The position numbers and the translations under genes were made by a program. The notes below the pieces were generated by a model, which had not been told where the DNA came from, ran no database searches, and saw nothing but the letters and a program-made list of their open reading frames with translations. Shown piece after piece: positions 1 to 5,568 of a DNA stretch of 5,838 nucleotides. Position 1 is the first letter of the stretch. Each line of letters opens with the position of its first letter. Source of the stretch: Arenicella sp. (GTDB lineage Bacteria; Pseudomonadota; Gammaproteobacteria; Arenicellales; Arenicellaceae); NCBI GenBank assembly GCA_016763815.1, contig JAESTB010000477.1, positions 1 through 5,838 of the forward strand, read 5' to 3'.

Positions 1-33
1 AGGTTCTTGCTCCAGAAAGATGACTGAGTAAGC

Positions 34-61
34 AAATAAAAAGGCACCCGTAGGTACCTTT
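34..61 (-). terminator. Rho-independent terminator after the secreted Cys-rich gene
   Basis: On the minus strand the arm AAAGGTACC (61-53) pairs with GGTGCCTTT (48-40). This gives a 9-bp stem with one G-U pair, closed by a TACG loop of the stable UNCG tetraloop type. The run TTTTTATTT (42-34) follows. It lies about 35 bp beyond the stop codon of the gene ending at 97, the expected place for its terminator. On the plus strand the U-tract is much poorer, so it should act mainly on leftward transcription. Confidence 0.85.
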
Positions 62-96
62 CTATTCATTATATGTGTCTACATACGAGACATTAG

Positions 97-1155
97 CTAA
101 CCGTCATCATCCAAAAGCAATAATGGTACGATGTTTGCACCAGGAATGCCATTCAAAGGGCAAAGCCCACTGCGGTCTGGGCCAGTGTGACATCGCCGCT
201 CGACTAGTTGAGATGATGGTCCAGTACAGCCGGTTGCACCAACCGTTCCGCCGTTCAAACAAGCCCGGGTCTGCTCAACTTCTGTAGTACAGCTTGCGTC
301 GCAGGCTCGAATAACAGCGCTATCGGAAAAGGCACCGTATCTCGCTATTCTAATTTCACAATCTGTGGAGCTAAAAAACGTACTATTTGATGCTGCACCA
401 ATTATAGATTGATCAGCAGACCCGAGGCCCGCGGTTGTACCAGTACAAATAGATTGCGCTGCCTGACCCTCCTCTTCAGCCTCTTCAATGGAGGCAAAGC
501 CTGAGAATTCGGAACGACAATCAATAGTGTCTTCATCTCTAGAGCGCTCAGAAAACGTGTAAGGGCATTGAATAATATCAGTATCTTCAATTTCGCGGGC
601 ACAAGATAAGAATGTGGTAAAGAAATCAACATTTTCAAAGGCCTGTTGTTCAACGCCTGACCTAATAACTCGTCCACTAAAGTCAGTGGTGCATTGTGTC
701 ATCTGAGCCTCAATAGCCGTCTGAGCGTCTTGCGCAGTGGTGGCTGGGATACCAAAATACTCGCAAACAAGAGTGTCAAATGCACGAATTGCCTCTTCTG
801 AGCCGGCTGGACACAACACTGTATTGTCTGGCACAGGACGGCTCACGGTGCATATAATTTCCGAGAAAAACTGCCCAGAATTATTGGTTCGCAATATAGA
901 GCTCGTTACTTCAGCATTCGGCGTCGCTAAGCAAACCGCTTCGCGCTGTAAGCGTAGAGCTTGCGCTTCTGATAGCTCCGATCCAGCACTCGAGCTGCGA
1001 TAACAATCTACCGACCCTATCGTTACTGTTCCTTGAGTAAAGCCATTAGGACACAAGCCTAAGTCTTGCACAGCATAGGCTATGGTTGTGCCAGCAAGCG
1101 AGCTGAATACAATAACAAAGGCACTTACCCTTAACATATACATTAATCTAATCAT
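97..1155 (-). CDS. Secreted cysteine-rich protein with three tandem 4-Cys repeats and a TSP1-like C-terminal module
   Basis: I do not recognise a named family. With the ATG at 1155 the product has 352 residues. A frame-open TTG at 1167 would add four residues but has no Shine-Dalgarno, whereas GAGAA lies 6 nt before the ATG. Residues 1-28 form a signal peptide: a basic start, the hydrophobic stretch VSAFVIVFSSLAG, and cleavage after AYA. The mature chain has 18 cysteines and the signal none, which suggests disulfides in the periplasm or outside the cell. Cysteines at 35, 51, 75, 102, then 115, 131, 155, 185, then 197, 213, 237, 266 form three units, each C-x15-C-x23-C-x26-29-C. Each opens with Cys-Pro and carries FF(S/T) shortly before its fourth cysteine. 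Residues 285-322 (C-x3-C-x9-C, then CTG, then RRC) resemble a divergent thrombospondin type-1 repeat without its tryptophans. The tail ends PLLLLDDDG. An adhesion or binding role is inference only. Confidence 0.8.
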   Translation of the reverse strand: MIRLMYMLRVSAFVIVFSSLAGTTIAYAVQDLGLCPNGFTQGTVTIGSVDCYRSSSAGSELSEAQALRLQREAVCLATPNAEVTSSILRTNNSGQFFSEIICTVSRPVPDNTVLCPAGSEEAIRAFDTLVCEYFGIPATTAQDAQTAIEAQMTQCTTDFSGRVIRSGVEQQAFENVDFFTTFLSCAREIEDTDIIQCPYTFSERSRDEDTIDCRSEFSGFASIEEAEEEGQAAQSICTGTTAGLGSADQSIIGAASNSTFFSSTDCEIRIARYGAFSDSAVIRACDASCTTEVEQTRACLNGGTVGATGCTGPSSQLVERRCHTGPDRSGLCPLNGIPGANIVPLLLLDDDG

Positions 1156-1186
1156 GTCGATTCTCAACGGTTTATTACATTTCTAT

Positions 1187-1318
1187 TTAGTTAGCTTGCT
1201 GTTTTAGGTAGCTAATACGGTATGACATACGTAACTCTAGATCCAAATTCATGGTCGGCCAAAACCACCGCGGGTCGAAGACATTGTCGAACGGAGTCTT
1301 CACTTTGGCCGCTAAGTT
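1187..1318 (-). other. Short open frame, possible gene remnant or small peptide
   Basis: Between in-frame stops, 43 codons read through the gap upstream of the secreted protein gene. The translation contains FDNVFDPRWFWPTMNLDLEL and ends YLKQQAN. It looks more protein-like than random intergenic translation, with several Trp/Phe/Pro and mixed charge. The only internal candidate starts are a GTG at 1303, without a Shine-Dalgarno, and later ATG codons. It could be the 3' end of a decayed gene, a small unannotated peptide, or chance. I recognise no family. Confidence 0.2.
1257..1310. repeat. Nested inverted repeat in the intergenic gap
   Basis: GGCCAAA (1257-1263) is the exact reverse complement of TTTGGCC (1304-1310). 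Nested inside, GAAGAC (1277-1282) matches GTCTTC (1296-1301). The short direct repeat GTCGAA also occurs twice in this interval. In RNA it could form a two-stage hairpin with a large internal loop. No U-tract follows on either strand, so it is not an ordinary terminator. It lies inside the short open frame at 1187-1318. Confidence 0.4.
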
Positions 1319-1328
1319 TTAGCACAAG

Positions 1329-1372
1329 TGTTTATAAACATCAATTTATCAATATCGAATCAATCGATTGAT
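1329..1372. promoter_or_regulatory. Pair of perfect palindromes with repeated ATCAAT, possible operator region
   Basis: TGTTTATAAACA (1329-1340) is a perfect 12-bp palindrome and ATCAATCGATTGAT (1359-1372) a perfect 14-bp palindrome. ATCAAT also occurs at 1340-1345, 1348-1353 and 1359-1364, with an inverted copy at 1367-1372. The block sits just past the glycosyltransferase stop codon and about 200 bp upstream of the secreted protein gene. It could bind a dimeric regulator of that gene. The palindromes lack loops and a following U-run, so a terminator is unlikely. The AT-rich context raises the chance of accidental palindromes. Confidence 0.3.
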
Positions 1373-1380
1373 GACTTAAG

Positions 1381-3132
1381 TTAAAGCGGTTTACCATGTT
1401 GGTGAATTCTCAATTCGCTGATATCGAGGCTCTCTAGCGTGAGCTGATACGTGCTTCTAGACAAGGATATTTTCACACCGCTACAGTTTTGCGAATTGAC
1501 CGAAAAAATTGCGATACTCTTTCCAGCCGACACACTTCTCCAATAAACGCTATCGTAGGAGCCCTGATTGAGCCGATCAATATGTACGTTAAACCCGCCG
1601 TTAGTTGTCGACTGCACGTTCATTGTTATCAGTGCATTCAGCGGTAGTCGATCACAGAAATGAGAGCTTAACGTGACGCTCGACGGCCCACTGCCTTCTC
1701 GCTGTAACTGTAGCCTATTGTCAGTAAATTCATACGACAAAGCGTCACTTGATGATATTTCAAAGGCCTCTCTAACCTCGTGCTTTTGAGGTTTCTTAAG
1801 GCTTGTGAAGTAAGGTTTAGCGTTAAACACCGGCATAATATATCGCTCCATAGCAAGTAGATGAACCAGCACGCATACGGAGATTAGTACGCTACTTACT
1901 ACCGATTGAGACGGGTATTGTCGACCTCGAAACTGCAGAATTATGGCGCTAGATGGCAGCCGTTCAATCTGCCTAAGAAATAGATAAACCAGCGGCATAA
2001 TAATCGGTAAAACATACCGCGCTTGCGGCTGAATATCTCTTACCAAATTGTGATGGAAATAAAAAACGCACTGACTAAGCACCAATATAATGACTAAATA
2101 ATCCAAATAATCTCGCTTCTCGGGAGCGACCCGCGAACTAAATGCAAGGCCGACAAACCCAACTGAAAATAGCAATCCGTAGAATAGATAGGTAAGCGCA
2201 CCGACATTCAGATCAAGCCATTGCAAATAACCAATTAGAGATCGAAAGCTCTTACTTAAAAACTGATCATGGTTGGCCAGTAAATCGTTAAGCCCGATGC
2301 CATTGGAAAGATACCCTTGGCTATTTGCTTGAATACTGCTCAGTGCAGTTTGAAGTTCCACGGCCTGTCTTATTGCCGACGGATCAGTAACTCCATAGTT
2401 GATCATATTGAATACGATCCACCAACCACCAGCCAGAATAAGGACCATTGCTAACAACGGTGTTAGTTTAGCAATCGATCGCCAATTAGATCTAACAAGT
2501 ATCAGACAAAAAAGGCCAAACCAAGGCAGCACAAGCCACGCTGTAAATTTTGTTTGCAACACTAGGCCAAGTGAAAACGCCAGAGCAATCAACACCGGAA
2601 CTCTGGCTTGATATCGAACTAAAGCCAGAACGCTGGTAAACAGCAGGCTGACCGATAATACAGCACCAATATCATCATTGTTACACGAGGCAAGAAAGAC
2701 AAATTTCGGTAACAAGCCGATCGTTATCGCCCCAAGTAGAGCCAAACCGATATGATTAAATGCTATCCAGAACCCAACAAACACTACCACCACCGTCAAC
2801 GCGCCAATGAGTGGTGACCCCAGTCGCTGGCGAGTAATACGGTGATCGATAATATTGGCGGTAAGATTGCTCGCGATCGCCGAAACGATAAAGGTAAACG
2901 GCGGCCTCAATGAGCGAGTGGTCCCTATTTCAGTGAACAAAATTTCAGGGTCCTCTGCCTTGACCACAGGAATTTTTCGGTGTTCAGATAAGTACTCAGT
3001 CGCGGCATAATTGAGGTGATTATCTAAGTTAAAGAGCACCGGAAACGTCAAAGTCGCATGGGTGTAGTAGACCATGGATACCGCAAATAACACAAAGCCA
3101 ATCAGCGTTGGCTTTAACGATAGTTTCAGCAA
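1381..3132 (-). CDS. GT-C-type membrane glycosyltransferase (family 39 / DUF2142-like) with C-terminal extracytoplasmic domain
   Basis: A 583-residue polytopic membrane protein, probably transferring a sugar from a lipid-phosphate donor on the outer face of the inner membrane; donor and acceptor cannot be read from sequence. After a first membrane segment (about 8-28) comes an acidic loop motif, FNLDNH with D37 and H39, as in the first loop of GT-C enzymes, then RPP at 76-78. About ten further hydrophobic segments follow between 79 and 428, with NNDD at 151-154, TKFTAW near 195, and QPQARYVLP at 368-376, which resembles the R-Y-x-x-P signature of family 39 and DUF2142 proteins. Residues from about 435 to the end lack membrane segments and look beta-rich, with two cysteines (C493, C550) that could pair, suggesting a periplasmic carbohydrate-related domain. 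The start is TTG at 3132, supported by CAGGAG (3143-3138) five bases upstream. The gene begins 84 bp after hipA with no clear terminator between, so readthrough is possible. Confidence 0.8.
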   Translation of the reverse strand: MLKLSLKPTLIGFVLFAVSMVYYTHATLTFPVLFNLDNHLNYAATEYLSEHRKIPVVKAEDPEILFTEIGTTRSLRPPFTFIVSAIASNLTANIIDHRITRQRLGSPLIGALTVVVVFVGFWIAFNHIGLALLGAITIGLLPKFVFLASCNNDDIGAVLSVSLLFTSVLALVRYQARVPVLIALAFSLGLVLQTKFTAWLVLPWFGLFCLILVRSNWRSIAKLTPLLAMVLILAGGWWIVFNMINYGVTDPSAIRQAVELQTALSSIQANSQGYLSNGIGLNDLLANHDQFLSKSFRSLIGYLQWLDLNVGALTYLFYGLLFSVGFVGLAFSSRVAPEKRDYLDYLVIILVLSQCVFYFHHNLVRDIQPQARYVLPIIMPLVYLFLRQIERLPSSAIILQFRGRQYPSQSVVSSVLISVCVLVHLLAMERYIMPVFNAKPYFTSLKKPQKHEVREAFEISSSDALSYEFTDNRLQLQREGSGPSSVTLSSHFCDRLPLNALITMNVQSTTNGGFNVHIDRLNQGSYDSVYWRSVSAGKSIAIFSVNSQNCSGVKISLSRSTYQLTLESLDISELRIHQHGKPL

Positions 3133-3137
3133 TTTAA

Positions 3138-3143
3138 CTCCTG
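3138..3143 (-). promoter_or_regulatory. Ribosome binding site that fixes the TTG start of the glycosyltransferase
   Basis: The minus strand reads CAGGAG, then TTAAA, then TTG. A near-consensus Shine-Dalgarno five bases upstream is the main reason for accepting the non-ATG start. The first in-frame ATG would be codon 20 and would remove most of the first membrane segment. Confidence 0.6.
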
Positions 3144-3216
3144 CCCTTCTTTATCAAAGCTGTGCCTCATTCGGGTATCAAGTTGAACGTTGAATTGTTG
3201 ACCAACGTACTCATCG

Positions 3217-4521
3217 CTATTTCTCATCTAAACGTCGATGGGTGTTTTTAATCTTCACTACGGTCCTTTCATCAACACCTGCTTCGGCGGCAAATACAGG
3301 CCAGTCACTGACAGCCTCAGCGACTTCATCGACAATACCCTTTGCAAGCGTTGCTTTAATGCCCGTACTTTCAGCTAACGCTAATAAGTCGCTTGTAACA
3401 AATTCATCTCGCTTACCATTAACACTCATCTGGTGCTTTCCGGTCCACGCGCCGTCAGGGTTGTAGGAATAGACTATGTCGAACGCCGGTGCCAGTCGCC
3501 ATTGTCCGGCTTTATCCATTAAGTAGGCAATGTTTTTTACGTGGTCGTCTTGATTGCGAGCCAAAACATTGAATACCGCACGGCGAAACTGCTGCTTGCG
3601 TTCGGCCATGGTTAAATCTAGTTTAGTGATGACCTGAAGCGCTTGTTCATATGAATGTGCGCCAGCTTGATTAAAATCGTAGTGCATCATCGCGCCTAAC
3701 GATTGCATGTGTAGCTTTTGTCCGCCGTCAGTTCGATCGAAACGCTTGGTCATAAAGTGCGCTCGCCCGCCTTCGTGGTGCAGTCGACATTCGCTCATGT
3801 TAATGCCCGCATTCTGGGCCATCAAGTAATAGGCGTATTCGATCTGACCATAGCCTTGCGGGTCTGCCAGCTCTTTATCACGGTTGCCACTGACCCCATC
3901 GAATTTTATTAGCCAATGGCTAAAGCCTGTATGCTGTTTTACTTGGCCCGATCGAAATTCACCGGTTTGAGAGTTCCACGCGACAATGGCTTTGGCTCGT
4001 GCGCCGCCGGCTGAAGTACCCACCCTAATGATGTCTTCTATTGGCGCGCGATCATCCTTGCCAGTTAAAGTAACGCTTAGTTGCTGGCGTTGCCTTAGCA
4101 CTTGATTTGCCAAGTTAACCAGCTCGGCCACATCTAGCTCAAAGTCACGACGATATTGTTGATGCATAACCGGTTGAAACTCGAGCGCGCCCATTCCTCG
4201 TTCGCCTAGATAGCAAAGCCGTTCAACGGGGTTAAATGATTGTGGGCTACGCCCTATTCTAGCAAGCCATGCGTCAATCAAAGCATTGCCAAATTTATCG
4301 GGTAGCGAGTCAGCGAGTAACCCTGGCAGGCCACTAAATGTACCACGCGCCAAGGCCGGAAATTCATAAGGGGTCTCGCGCAGAGGCATGGTCAGAGGAG
4401 CAACTTGAATGTTACTGTCAACGAATTCAGGAGCATATTGAAATACACCGATATCTCGCTCATTCAGCCATGACACAGCTCCGATACGGCGCCCCCACAA
4501 CATCACATTTGCGTCGGTCAA
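3217..4521 (-). CDS. hipA: HipA-family serine/threonine kinase toxin
   Basis: At 434 residues this is close to E. coli HipA (440), and it has the family landmarks in order. The N-terminal subdomain runs from VMLWGRRIGAV, with SLPDKFGN at 72-79 and GMGAL at 109-113. The ATP/Gly-rich loop is VGTSAGGARAKA at 167-178, where S170 lines up with the autophosphorylated Ser150 of E. coli. WLIKFD (203-208) carries the nucleotide-contacting lysine K206. The catalytic loop is ARNQDDHVKN (321-330), with D325 and N330 matching Asp309 and Asn314. PAFDI (345-349) supplies the metal-binding D348. All catalytic residues are present, so the kinase looks active. E. coli HipA phosphorylates glutamyl-tRNA synthetase and causes growth arrest; the target here is unknown. 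The start is TTG with only a weak AAGCAAG upstream. The alternative ATG at 4503 would trim the conserved first strand and has no Shine-Dalgarno. hipB ends 42 bp upstream in the same direction. Confidence 0.93.
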   Translation of the reverse strand: MTDANVMLWGRRIGAVSWLNERDIGVFQYAPEFVDSNIQVAPLTMPLRETPYEFPALARGTFSGLPGLLADSLPDKFGNALIDAWLARIGRSPQSFNPVERLCYLGERGMGALEFQPVMHQQYRRDFELDVAELVNLANQVLRQRQQLSVTLTGKDDRAPIEDIIRVGTSAGGARAKAIVAWNSQTGEFRSGQVKQHTGFSHWLIKFDGVSGNRDKELADPQGYGQIEYAYYLMAQNAGINMSECRLHHEGGRAHFMTKRFDRTDGGQKLHMQSLGAMMHYDFNQAGAHSYEQALQVITKLDLTMAERKQQFRRAVFNVLARNQDDHVKNIAYLMDKAGQWRLAPAFDIVYSYNPDGAWTGKHQMSVNGKRDEFVTSDLLALAESTGIKATLAKGIVDEVAEAVSDWPVFAAEAGVDERTVVKIKNTHRRLDEK

Positions 4522-4563
4522 CTTGCTTTACTAATGGTCGTTTGAATGACTATCAATTTCGAC

Positions 4564-5004
4564 TCAGCCATCTAGATCCACCTCACCATCAGAAGACTCA
4601 CCGGCCTCGTCAGCCCACGACCAAGGCTCTTGGTTTGGCTCGGCTACTGAGCCTTTGGTCGAGTTATCGGTCGCCGAATTTTTCGGCGAACTCTTCACCG
4701 AACTAGCTCGCTTGCGCTGCTTGCCACCAAGTTTAACCCGCTCTATGGGGCGAACTGTATGCTCAGGAAACAAAGTGGCGATGCGGTCGGCTACATCGTA
4801 TACCTTCAACACCCTAACAAAGGTGTCGAGCGAGACTGTTTCACCAGCCTCCATTCGAGTAATGGTACGCCGTGAAACGCCAGCCTCAGAAGCGACCAAT
4901 GACTGACTTAAGTTTTTACTCAGACGTAACTGCTCGAGCTCACGACCAATCGCCTGAATCGACTGTTGTGGCGATGCCGTTTGAAAATCATGGTAATGCG
5001 CCAT
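4564..5004 (-). CDS. hipB: HipB-like XRE-family antitoxin and autorepressor
   Basis: A 146-residue DNA-binding protein paired with the HipA kinase downstream, expected to bind and restrain it and to repress the shared promoter. The helix-turn-helix domain spans about residues 15-75; the two helices lie in QSLVASEAGVSRRTITRME (35-53), followed by the usual third part ending VLKVYDV. After a basic stretch (KLGGKQRKRASS, 91-102) comes a Ser/Lys/Asn-rich, probably disordered linker, then PWSWADEA (127-134) and an acidic end. The tail is much longer than in E. coli HipB (88 aa), though tryptophan-containing acidic tails are, from memory, common in HipA partners of this type and may contact the kinase. 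The ATG at 5004 has AAGGG six bases upstream. The frame is separated from hipA by 42 bp, consistent with co-transcription. Several inverted repeats lie directly upstream. Confidence 0.9.
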   Translation of the reverse strand: MAHYHDFQTASPQQSIQAIGRELEQLRLSKNLSQSLVASEAGVSRRTITRMEAGETVSLDTFVRVLKVYDVADRIATLFPEHTVRPIERVKLGGKQRKRASSVKSSPKNSATDNSTKGSVAEPNQEPWSWADEAGESSDGEVDLDG

Positions 5005-5013
5005 ATATTACCC

Positions 5014-5027
5014 TTAACTGGAGTTAA
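5014..5027. promoter_or_regulatory. Proximal inverted repeat at the hipB ribosome site, candidate operator
   Basis: TTAACT (5014-5019) and AGTTAA (5022-5027) are exact inverted copies separated by GG. The repeat abuts the hipB Shine-Dalgarno (AAGGG, 5015-5011 on the minus strand). A bound HipB or HipBA complex here would sit at or just downstream of any hipB promoter. The binding protein is inferred from position only. Confidence 0.4.
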
Positions 5028-5036
5028 ATTTATATA

Positions 5037-5094
5037 TGAGCAATATGTTACACATTAAAAAACTCAACATCAACAATATTAGTGAGTAATATGT
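5037..5094 (-). promoter_or_regulatory. Direct repeat ACATATTRCTCA and inverted repeat in the hipBA control region
   Basis: On the minus strand ACATATTACTCA (5094-5083) recurs as ACATATTGCTCA (5048-5037), 46 bp apart; only one base in twelve differs. The distal copy overlaps an inverted repeat, ATATTA (5076-5081) and TAATAT (5087-5092), with a 5-bp spacer. A weak promoter is possible here, with TTTAAT and TATATA 17 bp apart reading toward hipB, but neither hexamer is close to consensus. The arrangement suits cooperative binding of a repressor. Confidence 0.35.
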
Positions 5095-5106
5095 GTCTCT
5101 TATTCA

Positions 5107-5126
5107 CCTATAAGCATACTTATAGG
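5107..5126. promoter_or_regulatory. Perfect 8+8 bp palindrome, candidate HipB operator
   Basis: CCTATAAG (5107-5114) and CTTATAGG (5119-5126) are exact inverted copies around CATA. The layout, a dyad about 20 bp long upstream of hipB, is like the paired-half-site operators of E. coli HipB (TATCC-N8-GGATA), although the half-site sequence differs. The palindromic element to the right begins six bases after this site. Confidence 0.5.
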
Positions 5127-5132
5127 CAATAT

Positions 5133-5291
5133 GAGACCTCAGCATTACTCAGGGGCGAAATAAAAATAGGGTGGAATGTCTCCAATTGAGGCGGAAAACG
5201 CCGCTAATAGCGAGCTATTGGCAAGTTTTTCAACGAGAAGTGGAGGCATTACAGACATTTTTATTCGTTCGTCGAGTTATGCTGAGGTCTC
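5133..5291. mobile_element. 159-bp palindromic MITE-like element
   Basis: The two ends are inverted copies: GAGACCTCAGCAT-ACTC is shared with one mismatch. The similarity continues inward through ATAAAAAT, AATG-CTCCA and GAAAA to a centre where GCTAATAGC (5203-5211) faces GCTATTGGC (5214-5222) around GA. With a single one-base gap the two arms, each about 79 nt, align along their full length, so the unit is one long imperfect palindrome. AATAT stands directly outside both ends (5128-5132 and 5292-5296), as expected of a 5-bp target duplication. If the terminal repeat is taken one base longer, the duplication reads as ATA. There is no coding capacity, so movement would need a transposase supplied elsewhere. 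The parent insertion sequence is not identifiable here. Confidence 0.75.
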
Positions 5292-5560
5292 AATATATAT
5301 CTCACTCTTCACGAGGGATTAAATGATAAAGTCGCCTGAGAAGCAAGCACTAACATGGCGTTGGGGGAGCGGTAACGTCGATATGCGAACACGCCGCCTA
5401 GCAACCTCATCAGAATTTCACTATCTGCGGAGATACATCAGGTGTCTCAGGGCGTTGTGCCTGAATAAGCGCCTGTCATTCCGTCGTCATGTGGCAAAGA
5501 AACTTGAATCTATTATGGTTAAAAGATTCCCTACTCTTGTCATTCTCTGTTGCCGAAAGC
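5292..5560. other. Gene-poor stretch between the MITE-like element and the hydrolase remnant
   Basis: Apart from the doubtful small frame, nothing here looks coding on either strand. The 3' half of an alpha/beta-hydrolase, which might have been expected to continue leftward from 5561, could not be recognised in the minus-strand frames. The stretch contains GAATCT (5506-5511) facing AGATTC (5524-5529), and two copies of GTCATTC near 5475 and 5540. These could be worn copies of dispersed intergenic repeats. Confidence 0.4.
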
Positions 5561-5568
5561 CTAACTAA
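5323..5568 (+). CDS. Hypothetical small basic protein, doubtful
   Basis: An 81-codon plus-strand frame starts at an ATG with GAGGG five bases upstream, just right of the MITE-like element. That ribosome site is the only support. The product is very rich in Arg (SFRRH, YLRRYIR), shows no recognisable domain or signal peptide, and its last bases overlap the converging hydrolase remnant. The same stretch carries inverted repeats (TCAGG...CCTGA, and GAATCT...AGATTC), more like decayed intergenic DNA. More likely spurious than real. Confidence 0.2.
   Translation: MIKSPEKQALTWRWGSGNVDMRTRRLATSSEFHYLRRYIRCLRALCLNKRLSFRRHVAKKLESIMVKRFPTLVILCCRKPN

Noticed and set aside
402..677. A 91-codon minus-strand frame inside the secreted protein gene
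   Set aside because: It overlaps the cysteine-repeat region in another frame. The main frame has a signal peptide and conserved cysteine spacing, so this one is accidental.
1174..1179. A -10-like TGTAAT on the minus strand upstream of the secreted protein gene
   Set aside because: No acceptable -35 hexamer lies 16-18 bp upstream, and it would leave almost no leader before the start codon.
3133..3216. A terminator between hipA and the glycosyltransferase
   Set aside because: Short GTTGAA-type repeats occur, but no stable stem followed by a U-run was found.
4338..4706. A 122-codon plus-strand frame opposite the hipA start and hipB end
   Set aside because: It lies antisense to two well-supported genes with intact motifs, and its translation has no recognisable domain; a shadow of their codon pattern.
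5133..5291. Reading the palindromic element as a CRISPR repeat or a plain bidirectional terminator
   Set aside because: There is only one copy and no spacer array. The flanking AATAT duplicates and the full-length arms fit a transposable unit better than a terminator.
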